From Flavobacteriales bacterium UBA1494 (GTDB lineage: Bacteria; Bacteroidota; Bacteroidia; Flavobacteriales_E; Vicingaceae), in NCBI GenBank assembly GCA_905182175.1, contig CAJJAT010000004.1, positions 1 through 64,000 on the forward strand: a stretch of 64,000 nucleotides of DNA, read 5' to 3'. Both the position numbers and the translations under genes were made by a program. Positions 45,588 through 54,823 of this stretch are shown here, in pieces. Position 1 is the stretch's first letter. Each line of letters starts with the position of its first letter. The notes beneath the pieces are model-generated. The model had not been told where the DNA came from. It ran no database searches and worked only from the letters and a program-made list of their open reading frames with translations.

Positions 45588-45902
45588 ATGGACAAGGATT
45601 ACATAGAAAATGTAAGGAGCAATCATTTGACTGTTTTAAAAGAAAGTGTTCAGTTAAAAAGTACCTTAAAACAAAAAGACGGTAAAATTTCCGATCTAGA
45701 AACGAAGCTTCGTAAGGCAGTAATTGAATTAAAAAGCAAAAGCGATCAATTAGAAATTATAGAAGATAAAATACCAACATTGGAAACGGAGCTTTCCATA
45801 TCGCAGCAAGAACTCAGCGATTCAAAGGAGAAATTAAAGTTGGCCAATAAGGACATAGCCGCTTTAAAATTAACAATTGAACAAACAAGCAATCCTTCTT
45901 AA
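45588..45902 (+). CDS. small coiled-coil protein
   Basis: A 104-residue protein that is a coiled-coil over most of its length, with heptad-like leucines in LKQKDGKISDLETKLRKAVI and LETELSISQQELSDSKEKL. No signal peptide or membrane segment. It starts five bases after the LysM gene and ends before a strong terminator, so the two form a two-gene operon. The coiled-coil of the LysM protein is a plausible partner, an inference from adjacency. Confidence 0.65.
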   Translation: MDKDYIENVRSNHLTVLKESVQLKSTLKQKDGKISDLETKLRKAVIELKSKSDQLEIIEDKIPTLETELSISQQELSDSKEKLKLANKDIAALKLTIEQTSNPS

Positions 45903-45965
45903 ATCCTTTTTTTTGAGAAGCATAGCATTGTAATCACTTTATCTGAAAGAAAATATAGATCCTAT

Positions 45966-46002
45966 AAAAAGCCCTTTTGTTACTTTGACAAAGGGGCTTT
46001 TT
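45966..46002 (+). terminator. intrinsic terminator of the LysM operon
   Basis: AAAAAGCCCTTTTGT (45966-45980) pairs with ACAAAGGGGCTTTTT (45988-46002) over a seven-base loop with a single G-T pair. The A/T flanks make it usable in both directions. Confidence 0.85.
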
Positions 46003-46109
46003 AGCATTGTCCTGTTAGCTGGAACTCATAAATAGTAAGGTTGGAATTAAAAAATCTTAAGATTTTACTTTTATAAGGAATAAGTTTTTTCTACAGATTT
46101 TTTTTAAGT

Positions 46110-46492
46110 CAAAAATGACCTTTTAAGGTTACAACTATTTCTAACAACATTGTTTTAAGCCTGACTAGCAGCTTAGCGACAGAAAATGTTGCTATAAAAG
46201 TTGTGCCAAGGGACAACGATACGATGAGTTTTACGGTACAGATGACCGCAGTAAATAAAGATATGGTTTTACCAAGTTTTATCGTTTATCAAAATCCTGT
46301 CAAAAATTTTTTAATCTTTCTGATGTGTACAAACAAATTGAAAAGACGTTAATAGTTTTTACTGTAAACGGTTCTGTAGTTATTGAATACAATCATCCAT
46401 CAGAAAGTATGGATAGTTCTAGATTTGCGCCATGTGTCTATTATGGTTACCCGAATTACAGCTCAGTATTAATTTATGAGAAGTTTAGATAG
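46110..46492 (+). pseudogene. remnant of an unrecognised gene with a frameshift
   Basis: The plus strand reads NIVLSLTSSLATENVAIKVV and DTMSFTVQMTAVNKDMVLPS, then shifts frame near an ATTTTTT run (about 46303-46310) and continues as NLSDVYKQIEKTLIVFTVNG, VVIEYNHPSESMDS and PNYSSVLIYEKFR before TAG at 46490. The composition is protein-like across the break. No start codon was found for the first part. Family unknown. Confidence 0.55.
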
Positions 46493-46769
46493 GAATGTAG
46501 GTTGTTTAGTTGGTATAATTTGAAGAATGATGTAGGGTTTTTAAAAAGATTATTTAACATAATATTAATTATAGGACAAATAAAGGGATTTCTGTAATAT
46601 GAGCCTTAGCGAGTATTTACAGATAATAACAGTTCTCGGACTCGGTTCCTGATATTATCTAAGGATCAGTACGATAACGATAATTAATAAGCTTGTAATT
46701 TCTCTTTTAGAATTTCTTTTAATTCTGGGTTGCCAAATTCATAATGATCCTGAATTCCTAAAACCTTGA

Positions 46770-47462
46770 TTAGTTTGCTGTAATTTGATTGATTTTTTCT
46801 TCTACAATTGGCATTCTTTCAGCTATTATTAGCGGATGAATGTGTGCGATTAACACTTCACTTAACATTCCTTTTTTACTAATACTGTTTAATTGTTCTC
46901 TTAGGAAGTCTTGAATTCTAGGATCATCTTGCTTTATTTCTTCTACAATGTTTATTCTATTGTCTAGCACATAAATAATGTCTTCTATGTCGTGGCTTGT
47001 CCTTAAATCTGTTCCTCTTCCATTAAAAGCCTCAAAATTAGTGGCCAAATAACAGGGTGCCGAAAGTATTTTAATTTCTTGATCTTTTACTTTTACAGTT
47101 TGCAAATTCTCAAAACCTATTTTATACCAACTATTAGAAGGACCCATTGGCCCATCTTCAGCTGCCATAATATCTACTGGTATGTCTTTATATAAATAAC
47201 TGCAAATTGCTTTTCCAAACGGATTTGAATGAAAACCGAGTTGTCTCAATTGTGTTTGAATTTTCTCCCAATGATCCAAATTAATGATGTTTAAGGTCAT
47301 ATCAACATCTTGCGTTGGCTTAATTTCATCCGCTGCAGGATCGTCAGTGTACAAACTAATAATGGCGCCTCCTACAAAAACAATCTCTTCTTTTAGTTCT
47401 TGTAAGGCTTTTGCCACTTCTGCAACGACACTAATATTGATTATTTTATTCTCCAAAACCAA
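46770..47462 (-). CDS. AbiEii/AbiGii-like nucleotidyltransferase
   Basis: A 230-residue nucleotidyltransferase. IVFVGGAIISLYTDD and TQDVDMTLNI give the GG...DxD pattern of the Pol-beta type fold used by AbiEii toxins and MNT-like proteins; VDIMAAEDGPMGPSNSWYKI holds the third acidic position. The C-terminal part is helical (GRGTDLRTSHDIEDIIYVLD). It overlaps the upstream winged-helix gene by 17 bases, forming a toxin-antitoxin-like pair. AbiEii family enzymes modify RNA or nucleotides in phage defence. A truncated, diverged second copy lies at 50457. Which partner neutralises which is not established here. Confidence 0.75.
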   Translation of the reverse strand: MVLENKIINISVVAEVAKALQELKEEIVFVGGAIISLYTDDPAADEIKPTQDVDMTLNIINLDHWEKIQTQLRQLGFHSNPFGKAICSYLYKDIPVDIMAAEDGPMGPSNSWYKIGFENLQTVKVKDQEIKILSAPCYLATNFEAFNGRGTDLRTSHDIEDIIYVLDNRINIVEEIKQDDPRIQDFLREQLNSISKKGMLSEVLIAHIHPLIIAERMPIVEEKINQITAN

Positions 47463-47970
47463 AACGTTTTTTAAGTTCTACCACTGCAAGCTCTCTTTCT
47501 CTCGCTCTTCCCACCCGTAAGGCATCTACCAAAGCCAAAAGCTCATGTAATTTAGGATCGTTCAATGCTGCTTCTGGTGCAGATGGGTAAAGTGGTAATA
47601 TGCTATGACCTCTTACTTTTCCTTTTCCATAAGGCCAAACATATTCTTCTGTACTTTGAATTTGATCTTTCAATGGAGCAGCGGAATGAGAAGTAGGTAC
47701 TCCCCGAACTACAGGACCTGGCTGTTGTGGAAAAACATACCGTAAACCAAATTGCAAGAACTCTAGAAAGGAAAGTTTCATTACCGATTTCCCTTTCGGA
47801 TCTAACAACCCTGAGAATTTTGCTCGAGCTACAGCTTCGCTTACTTCAGATTGACTTAAGCCAATGGCTTCGGCTATTGGTTTTTGATTCCAACTTGACT
47901 TTTCTAGGCTTATTATCTTCAATAAAAGAAGTACGTCTTGTGGTTTTAATTGAAGTTGTTGTATTTTCAT
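47446..47970 (-). CDS. winged-helix DNA-binding partner of the nucleotidyltransferase
   Basis: A 174-residue protein whose first 65 residues form a MarR-like winged helix: VLLLLKIISLEKSSWNQKPI, then AEAIGLSQSEVSEAVARAKF as the recognition helix region. The second half is Pro-rich with RGVPTSHSAAP and VWPYGKGKVRGHSILPLYPS, then a helix (ELLALVDALRVGRARE). Its start faces two near-identical palindromes at 47978 and 48045, a strong hint of autorepression. With the overlapping nucleotidyltransferase it resembles AbiEi/AbiEii, though it is not the classical AbiEi layout. Confidence 0.72.
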   Translation of the reverse strand: MKIQQLQLKPQDVLLLLKIISLEKSSWNQKPIAEAIGLSQSEVSEAVARAKFSGLLDPKGKSVMKLSFLEFLQFGLRYVFPQQPGPVVRGVPTSHSAAPLKDQIQSTEEYVWPYGKGKVRGHSILPLYPSAPEAALNDPKLHELLALVDALRVGRARERELAVVELKKRFGFGE

Positions 47971-47977
47971 AGATTAG

Positions 47978-48003
47978 ATATTGCGTATCGCGATATGCAA
48001 TAT
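47978..48003. promoter_or_regulatory. operator palindrome 1 (TATCGCGATA core)
   Basis: A 26-base palindrome with one mismatched pair, centred between 47990 and 47991. Its arms are ATATTGCGTATCG and CGATATGCAATAT. It lies seven bases upstream of the winged-helix start. Confidence 0.7.
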
Positions 48004-48044
48004 TACTAAATAATAGTTATGTATCGAGTGAATTGATTAATTTT

Positions 48045-48069
48045 ATTGCATATCGCGATATACGATAAT
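48045..48069. promoter_or_regulatory. operator palindrome 2 (TATCGCGATA core)
   Basis: ATTGCATATCG meets CGATATACGATAAT with the centre between 48055 and 48056, 65 bases from the first site. The core GCATATCGCGATATAC differs from site 1 at only two positions, so both sites should bind the same dimer. Confidence 0.65.
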
Positions 48070-48082
48070 TGGCGCTATTTTA

Positions 48083-48520
48083 ATGTTATTTCCAAGCAAA
48101 ATTTTAAGTAAAACGTTCAAGGCCTCTAGTGACTGTAAATCGGTATCTCCTTTTTCCTGCCATAAAAGATATAGTCGACGGGTGTATACTTTTGATAATA
48201 CAATTCAAATTGTTCCAACATCATTGGGCTTAAAGGAACGTAACGGTCTTTATTCCCCTTTCCGCTAACTATTCTTATTAGCATGCGTTCTAAATTGATA
48301 TCTTGCCTTTTTTATTTTGACACACTCCCCCACTCTAATTCCTGTAGAATACAGCAATTGAATGATAATTACATCTCTAAACTCTGTTAATGACTTTATA
48401 AATTGAAATACTCGTTGTGATGCTAAAACGAATGGAACTCTGCTTGGAATTCTTGCACTTCTGAGTTGTTTTACCTTTTCAGGTGTTCTAACAATGTTGT
48501 AAGAATAGTAAGTAAAAATA
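48083..48520 (-). pseudogene. decayed tyrosine recombinase (integrase)
   Basis: Minus-strand pieces match the catalytic domain of Xer/phage-type integrases: EKVKQLRSARIPSRVPFVLA, FRDVIIIQLLYSTGIRVGEC (the catalytic Arg box), then after a frameshift near 48280 DINLERMLIRIVSGKGNKDR and YVPLSPMMLEQF (the Lys beta-hairpin), ending TPVDYIFYGRKKEIPIYS. The C-terminal HxxR and Tyr boxes are missing, so it cannot be active. It marks this stretch as a former mobile element. Confidence 0.8.
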
Positions 48521-49147
48521 GCGATTTAAAGGTTTAGATGATTAGGTCCAAATTGCTTTATTTTAGATAGATAATAAATATAATCTTCAATTTGTATTAC
48601 AGTGATTATTTTAAAGCGACATTGACAATCCCCTACTCTAATTTAGACTCAACCAATTATTTATTGTCTTTTTTCCTTTGTCGCTTCGACTATCGCTTAG
48701 CATAAATTCAAAGAACAAAAAAAATCATGAATTCCAAACTAAATTAGTGATTGAAAATTTACTTTGGAATTCATGAACTTCCGTAAAAATAAAATGGTGT
48801 GAACTCAAAAACAAAGCTGCGGAGCCTGCAGTGAGCTTGTCGAAGTACTTTTATCGCAGTACCGTTCTGCTATCGATAAACGAAACCAATCCAGGGACGA
48901 TTGCTGTTCGTTTTAGCCACAAATGACTCTCTTCATGATAACTTTTAGTTGTATTCGTGAACTCCTTTCAGTCGTTTCAAGCATTTGGGAAGTCAGGTCA
49001 CTGAGCATACTTCGATAAACTCAGCACAAGTGTAGAAGTGCTAGGCTGACGCTTTTGGCTTTTCGTTATGTAACATGCTATTGTTGTTTATTACAAATAA
49101 GAAGCCGTACCTAAAAGGTTAATGTTTAACTTTAAATATTCGTTCGT
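48520..49147. other. non-coding stretch with REP-like repeat fragments
   Basis: No gene was found. TGCAGTGAGCTTGTCGAAGT near 48828 and CACTGAGCATACTTCGATAA near 48997 resemble, in opposite orientations, the short intergenic repeat with a GAGC...TCGAAG core common in Flavobacteria. ATAAACTCAGCA next to the second one recurs in inverted orientation near 50830-50850, on the other side of the MerTP genes. Confidence 0.4.
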
Positions 49148-49747
49148 ATGAAAACAACCTATATAAGTACAGGTCTTATAACCGCCATTGCCTCTTCCCT
49201 ATGCTGCATTGCTCCTTTAATCGCCATTTTTGGAGGTGTTGCAGGGACTGCCTATGCTTTTTCTTGGATTGAACCTGCAAGACCTTTTTTAATTGGAGCT
49301 TCAATTATCGCATTGGCATTGGCTTTTTATCAAGCATATAAGACAAAACCTGCGGATGACTGTACTTGTGAAGTTCCTGAAAAGAAAAACTTTCTCAATT
49401 CTAAAGGTTTTTTATGGTCAATTACCATCCTTTCTATGTTGATGTTTTCATTTCCTTATTATTCCAATAATTTCTATTCTCAAACTGCAATTGTACAAAC
49501 AGAATCAGATCGCACAAAAACTGTTCAATGTACAATCGGTATTGAAGGAATGACCTGTGCTGGATGCGAAAATCATGTACAATCTGCCTTATTGCCTATG
49601 AATGGAGTCTCAGAAGCAAAAGCTTCTTACAAAGAAGGAAATGCAATTATTCAAGTCGACACTTCTAAAATATCTATTAGCGTATTGAAAATGAAGTTAG
49701 CAGAGAAAACAGGTTATAAAGTATTGGAGCATAAAATTGGCAAATAA
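49148..49747 (+). CDS. MerTP-type mercuric ion transporter with fused HMA domain
   Basis: A 199-residue membrane protein. MerT part: helix with vicinal cysteines SSLCCIAPLIAIFGGVAGTA, second helix FLIGASIIALALAFYQAY, cytosolic loop DDCTCEVPEKK, third helix WSITILSMLMFSFPYYS. The last 70 residues form an HMA metal-binding domain (EGMTCAGCENHVQSALLPMN), corresponding to MerP. Fusions of this kind are typical for Bacteroidota and import Hg(II) for reduction, but no MerA reductase or MerR/ArsR regulator is present here. It overlaps the next gene by one base. Confidence 0.88.
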   Translation: MKTTYISTGLITAIASSLCCIAPLIAIFGGVAGTAYAFSWIEPARPFLIGASIIALALAFYQAYKTKPADDCTCEVPEKKNFLNSKGFLWSITILSMLMFSFPYYSNNFYSQTAIVQTESDRTKTVQCTIGIEGMTCAGCENHVQSALLPMNGVSEAKASYKEGNAIIQVDTSKISISVLKMKLAEKTGYKVLEHKIGK

Positions 49748-49971
49748 TGGAGAATACAATTGAATTAAAATCAACCATTACTTGTCCTAAATGTGGTCAT
49801 CAAAAAGAAAAAGTTATGCCAACAGATGCGTGTCAATACTTTTACGATTGTGAAAACTGCAAAGAGGTTTTGAAACCAAGTAATAACGACTGTTGTGTGT
49901 ATTGTTCATACGGAACTGTCCCATGCCCACCAATTCAAGAAAATGGAAGTTGTGGAAGTGATTGTTGTTAG
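49747..49971 (+). CDS. GDCCVxC domain protein
   Basis: A 74-residue cysteine-rich protein with 12 Cys: ITCPKCGHQKEKVMPTDACQ, YFYDCENCKEVLKPSN, then NDCCVYCSYGTVPCPP, the domain's hallmark, and a C-terminal SCGSDCC. Such proteins accompany MerTP in Bacteroidota and are thought to bind metal. The one-base overlap (ATAATGG) with merTP shows tight coupling. The function is unproven; metal storage or delivery is the likely theme. Confidence 0.85.
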   Translation: MENTIELKSTITCPKCGHQKEKVMPTDACQYFYDCENCKEVLKPSNNDCCVYCSYGTVPCPPIQENGSCGSDCC

Positions 49972-50456
49972 CTATTTCTTTCTGTCATGAGTTTTAGTTT
50001 TATATAACATACTTCTAATAGTGGCATTAATCTTTCACCCCGGTTAATTGTTTCGTAGTTTATTGCTTCTTCCATACATTCTAAATACGTGCTACATCGA
50101 TCATCATTTGCTTTCTTTGGTTCTCATGAGTTTTGAAACCATTTCTAATATTCTAAGGAAACTCAGAAGTAAGATTATTGGATATCTTTTTAATAACAGC
50201 AGCACCCCAACCTAACTTTTATTTTTGTTGATTTATAAATTTGCCTATTTCCCAATATAAAAAAGCATGCGAGTGTTTACAGAAAGAACAGCTTGTTGTT
50301 GAGACCAGCGAACATGCACCTTTAGAGATTTAATAAGATCCTTATGTTCTTTATCTATTATAGTTGTTTGTTTCTTAGTAGTATAGAAATAGTGATGCTA
50401 ATAACAATTAGAATTGATTTTAAATATAAAAAATGATTTATGTCGCTATAATTTGA
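49972..50456 (-). other. non-coding stretch with a short decayed frame
   Basis: On the minus strand about 45 codons ending at 49968 (including EEAINYETINRGERLMPLLE) overlap the end of the GDCCVxC gene and look like the C-terminus of a helical protein, but no start or upstream part could be assembled. The rest shows nothing recognisable. Confidence 0.3.
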
Positions 50457-50815
50457 TTAATTTTTTTCTTCTACAATTGGCATTCTTTCAGCTAACATAA
50501 GCGGATGAATGTGCGCTAACAATACTTCACTCAACATCTCTTCTTTAATAATCCTGTTCAACTGCTCTGTAAAAAATTCTTGAACCCCTTTATTATCTTT
50601 CTTTACTTCTGCCACAATATTTATTCTATTGTCTAGAACATAAATAATGTCTTCTATATCGTGGCTTGTCCTTAGATCCGTTCCTCTTCCATTAAAGGCC
50701 TCAAAATAAGTGGCCAAATAACAGGGCGCCGAAAGTATTTTAATTTCTTGCTCCTTTGCTTTTACAGTTTGCAAATTCTCAAAACCTATTTTATACCAAC
50801 CATTAGAAGGTCCGC
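50457..50815 (-). pseudogene. truncated second copy of the AbiEii-like nucleotidyltransferase
   Basis: From NGWYKIGFENL near 50813 down to 50457 the minus strand matches the C-terminal half of the gene at 46770 at protein level (LSAPCYLATYFEAFNGRGTD, LRTSHDIEDIIYVLDNRINI, LAHIHPLMLAERMPIVEE), with scattered differences and clear DNA similarity. The N-terminal half with the GG and DxD active-site motifs is missing: homology stops abruptly at about 50812 within GPSN. It cannot be active and marks a recombination or insertion junction. Confidence 0.85.
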
Positions 50816-50949
50816 GTAGGACATATTTCGACTACCGTTTATGCTGAGTTTATGAAAGTGCGCAATGTGACATTTAAGTTTTGTACTTCAGCCTTTAAGC
50901 TATTTATGACAACTAGTTAGGTTTTGCTTTAATTTGCAAGAAATAAAAT

Positions 50950-51990
50950 ATGAAAAACATTGTTTTATTCCTTTTCGTCTTAACCCTTGCAAATGATTCT
51001 AAAGCACAAGTTTTAGAATTTGATAATGAAGCAATTACTGCAGAGTTTGTAAATAATTTATCAATTTATGCAGATGCGTTTATTGCTCCATTATTAGGAA
51101 CGTATAGCCCTGCTATGGTTGCTTCTAATCATATAACAGCAAAAACGTTAAAGCCGTTTGCTTTTGGAATTGGAATAAGCGCTTCTGGCACAATCATGAA
51201 AGCAGACCAATTGAAGTATAACTTTAATGGAATGGGCTTTTCAAATAAAATGAGTTTAGCGAATCCTGATAAACCTACAATTCCAAGTATTTTAGGTGGT
51301 AATACAACCGCTGTATTTCTATATGAAGTGGAAGATAATTCTGGAGTTTATGCGTATCAACAAAGTATTGAAGTCCTAGATGGTTTCACTTCTATAAACA
51401 ATTCTGTTCCTTCAGTAGCTATAAGTTTAAGTGTTGGTCTTCCAATGAATACAGAAGTTTTTCTTAGGGCTTTGCCTACAATTAAAATTGACGGATTAGA
51501 AAATTATTTAGTTGGTGGTGGAGTAAAACATGTTATATCACAATATTTTCAAGAAGACGATGATCATGAATTTAATGTTGCTTTAGCAGGGTTTGTAGGG
51601 AAGACAAAGTTTACAATTTTTCCTAAAAATTTTTTAGACGGACAAAACCAAGAAGTTGTATTTATTGACAATACATACTCTGGCGAATTAATAGTTTCTT
51701 ACGATAAGAAGTATTTTTCGATTTTTGGTTTAGTAGGATATTATTCAGGTAATTCTGAATTTGCCATCAATGGAACGTATAGATATGAAGTAGAAGAGAA
51801 AGGATTAATTCAAGAAGCGTTCTCAAGCACAAATCCAATTAGTTTAAAAAAGGAAAATTCTGGAATTCAAACCCAAATTGGGGCATCGCTTAATTTTTAT
51901 TCAATAGGTTCGCTTGCTATAAGTTACGCTATGGCTAAAAGTAATTCTATTGCATTTAACCTAAGATTCTTTATTAATAATGGACAATAA
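50950..51990 (+). CDS. DUF6588 family exported protein
   Basis: A 346-residue protein with a signal peptide (NIVLFLFVLTLANDSKAQ). The early segment NNLSIYADAFIAPLLGTYSP followed by TLKPFAFGIGISASGT is the DUF6588 signature; the rest alternates in a beta-barrel manner (VAISLSVGLPMNTEVFLRAL, GELIVSYDKKYFSIFGLVGY) and ends SNSIAFNLRFFINNGQ. An outer-membrane beta-barrel is the probable structure; substrate and role are unknown. It has no obvious operon partner. Confidence 0.8.
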   Translation: MKNIVLFLFVLTLANDSKAQVLEFDNEAITAEFVNNLSIYADAFIAPLLGTYSPAMVASNHITAKTLKPFAFGIGISASGTIMKADQLKYNFNGMGFSNKMSLANPDKPTIPSILGGNTTAVFLYEVEDNSGVYAYQQSIEVLDGFTSINNSVPSVAISLSVGLPMNTEVFLRALPTIKIDGLENYLVGGGVKHVISQYFQEDDDHEFNVALAGFVGKTKFTIFPKNFLDGQNQEVVFIDNTYSGELIVSYDKKYFSIFGLVGYYSGNSEFAINGTYRYEVEEKGLIQEAFSSTNPISLKKENSGIQTQIGASLNFYSIGSLAISYAMAKSNSIAFNLRFFINNGQ

Positions 51991-52420
51991 GTTTAAATCA
52001 TCTTATTTCTCATTAGTACTTGCTTTGATCTATTTGAAAATATATCATCCTTGTTCATTTAATAGAATAGGTTAATACACCTTGCCTACTCAACACTCTT
52101 TCGTTTTCTTGCTAGAAAGAATGAACTAAAGCTGTAATGGTTGGAAAATCGTTGTTTTTCATTCAGGCGACCGCTGTGCTGCGTCAAAAAAGTATTGCAT
52201 GCCACAGCATGATAAAGAGCACTTCGATCCTTCCGCTGTACCCCACATACTCAGTGTAAAAAATAAAACTTCCCGCACTTCTACTACCGTTTATTGCATG
52301 GTGTTCTTTAGCGTATTCCTAGGCTGTGGCAAAACGGTCTTGATGGGCAGAACAAATGAATACTCTTTTTAAAGGATTTGATTCTCATGTTGCATAAAAA
52401 CCTACGCCTGCATCCACTCA
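51991..52420. other. intergenic stretch with degenerate repeat sequence
   Basis: No gene was found. Around 52165-52290 the sequence (for example GAGCACTTCGATCCTTCCGC) again resembles the TCGAAG/CTTCGA intergenic repeats seen near 48830. The 52308-52420 part is open on the minus strand only as a tail of the HsdR remnant. Confidence 0.35.
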
Positions 52421-53575
52421 TAAACACACCTACAAACTCCTTCATTTTTTCTAGTATCCGCTCTCCTATCTCTCTTGCTTTTAAAATGCTTGGGCAGTTA
52501 TCTAAACATTTAAATACATCGTCTCTAATGGGTTCTTGACCGCTATAGATGTATCCATCTATCAATCCTTTAAATTGAGCTTTATCCAAGCTTCTACTTC
52601 GCATAAATTGCCTAGAGCCTATACTTTTTGGTCTTGCCAAAACTGTTTAAATTCATCATCGATGTCGTCTGCATTGGTAATAAATGGCAAGTTTTCTTCA
52701 ATAAACTGTTCTATCAATTCTCGTTTACTACGCAGCATAATATCGCCACCCAATAAATCCATAATTGCCTTTTTCTGAGCTGCAGATTTACTTGGCACTT
52801 TTTCTTCTTTAAAGTCTTTCAGTAGCTTCAAAATATATACTCTATTAATGCGGTCTTTGTGAATCAATTCTAACTCAAAATCAATGTCATCGAGTATATA
52901 AACCAATTCTTTTTTGGCTTCTCGTTTAACCTTTTCATAGAGGTCAAGATACTTGCCTTTGTAATTTTCAAATTCTTGTTCATCTAACGATAAATCACCC
53001 CAATTAAAATCGCTGTAAGATTGTAATACATTCAGGTTTCGCATCAGTTTTCTAAAAGCCTGAAAAAATTCAGCCTCCTCTACTTCACTTTCTAAATCAT
53101 TAACTGATTGGTAGGTTGGTGTAATTTCTCTTAACACATTAAAGGCATCCTCAAATTTCTTTGCTATGTCTTCTTATTTAGGCATAATAACTACCTCTAT
53201 TGCATCTTTATCCGAAAATAAAGTAATGGCATCATCTGTTGTTTTCTTGAGGTTTCTAAAGGCCAAAATATTCCCTTGCGACTTCTGCTCTCCCAATATT
53301 CTATTCGTTCTAGAATAAGCCTGAATTAAGCCATGTTGTTTAAGGTTTTTATCTACATACAAGGTGTTTACTTTTTTTGCATCAAAACCAGTGAACATCA
53401 TATTTACAACAACAACGATATCTAAGCGATCTTTTTCATCGTTAAAGTTCTTTTTCTCTCTTTCTTTTAACCGTTTACTAATGTCTTTAAAGTAACCTTC
53501 AAATAGCTCTCTATCCTTCGTGATGTAACTGGTATTATACATTTGATTATAATCCCCTATAAATACAAGATTTTA
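52420..53575 (-). pseudogene. C-terminal remnant of a type I restriction enzyme R subunit (HsdR)
   Basis: Homology begins abruptly at DYNQMYNTSYITKD near 53560 and follows the HsdR helicase second half: KDRLDIVVVVNMMFTGFDAK, KQHGLIQAYSRTNRILGEQK. A TAA at 53174 interrupts VIMPK/EDIAKKF in an otherwise continuous frame. The C-terminal helical domain follows (SKRELIEQFIEENLPFITNA), then a TAG near 52619 and a frameshift before IYSGQEPIRDDVFKCLDNCP. The N-terminal nuclease, Walker A and DEAD-box parts are absent and no hsdM or hsdS is nearby. It is a dead fragment. Confidence 0.88.
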
Positions 53576-53911
53576 ACATTACAATGATTTAATTCTCACG
53601 TCCACATAAAATTTAGAATTAGCCCGTAAAAAGGAATGGTTTTTTTATTTAAGCTGTTGCTGAATCGAAATAATCTTTTTTCAAAAAGTAGTCAGCTTCT
53701 ATTTTAATAAAATTACAGCGCTACATACATTTGCGATAAGTGACCTATAATAAATAAATTAGACAGATTCATGACATGAGTTTTTTGATTAATTGTTTGC
53801 AGTAGTATTGCTTGAAGGGCAAGAGACGTTATGGTGCAAATTGATTCTTGATTCTAGTAAAAGCAATGGGCTCAAATTGCTATATTGCCAGCGGTAATAA
53901 ATACAGGCACC

Positions 53912-54685
53912 ATGGCAAAAAGCATTTTATCTGAGAGAATTGAATTTAAGTATTCTGAAGATTCTAAGTATTACAATCCAGAAGCATTTACAAAACTAGT
54001 TGCCAACAGGAGAAGTTGCAGGCTGTATACAGACGAAAAAATACCGGAAGATATTATGAACAAATGTTTGGATTTGGCACTGCTTGCCCCCAACTCTTCT
54101 AACATGCAGCCTTGGGAATTTTATTGGGTTCGCTCTAAAGACAAGCGACAAAAATTAATCAGTCTTTGTTTGAATCAAAATACGGTTAAAACAGCAGCTG
54201 AAATGATTGTTGTTGTGGCACGAACAGATACCTGGAAAAGAAACTCCAAGCTGATGTTAAAAGCACTTAATCAGCAAGAAGTGGATCCTCCAAAATCGGC
54301 CCTACACTATTACAGTACAATTACTCCGTTGGCTTATAATCAAGGCTTTTTAGGATGGCGAGGAGTTGTAAAACGGGTGGTACTATCCATCATAGCAATT
54401 GTGAAACCAATGGTTCGACAACCCAAATCCTTTGCAGACATGCGAACTTGGGCGAACAAATCCACTGCACTCGCCTGTCAAAACCTAATGCTTGCTTTTA
54501 GAGCTTATGGATATGATACCTGCCCAGTTGAAGGATTGGATCAACGACGCATTCGACGAATGCTAGAGTTGCCGTATGGGAAAGCGGAGGTTTGCATGGC
54601 AATAAGCGTGGGTAAAAGAGCCCCAAATGGCATTTATGGTCCGAGAATAAGATTCGACAGAAAGCTCTTTGTGAAAGAATTGTAA
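53912..54685 (+). CDS. nitroreductase family flavoprotein
   Basis: A 257-residue protein from ATG 53912 (an upstream in-frame TTG would add nine residues of poor character). The nitroreductase fold is shown by LVANRRSCRLYTDEKIPEDI (FMN phosphate contact Arg), LALLAPNSSNMQPWEFYWVR, ALACQNLMLAFRAYGYDTCP and the C-terminal GKAEVCMAISVGKR. It has a long insertion around 140-180 containing a hydrophobic stretch (VVKRVVLSIIAIVKPMV), which may attach it to the membrane. Substrate unknown; FMN-dependent reduction of nitro or quinone compounds is the family theme. Confidence 0.85.
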   Translation: MAKSILSERIEFKYSEDSKYYNPEAFTKLVANRRSCRLYTDEKIPEDIMNKCLDLALLAPNSSNMQPWEFYWVRSKDKRQKLISLCLNQNTVKTAAEMIVVVARTDTWKRNSKLMLKALNQQEVDPPKSALHYYSTITPLAYNQGFLGWRGVVKRVVLSIIAIVKPMVRQPKSFADMRTWANKSTALACQNLMLAFRAYGYDTCPVEGLDQRRIRRMLELPYGKAEVCMAISVGKRAPNGIYGPRIRFDRKLFVKEL

Positions 54686-54823
54686 AACAAAGGGTTAACT
54701 TTTTTATAAGCCAATAAATTGACTGTTTATGGTGAGACTAATCAAGTTTTTTAACTGACTAAAAGCAATTTTAATGGGACTAACGACATTATGGTTAAGT
54801 TATCCATATAGCTTAATCGTTCT

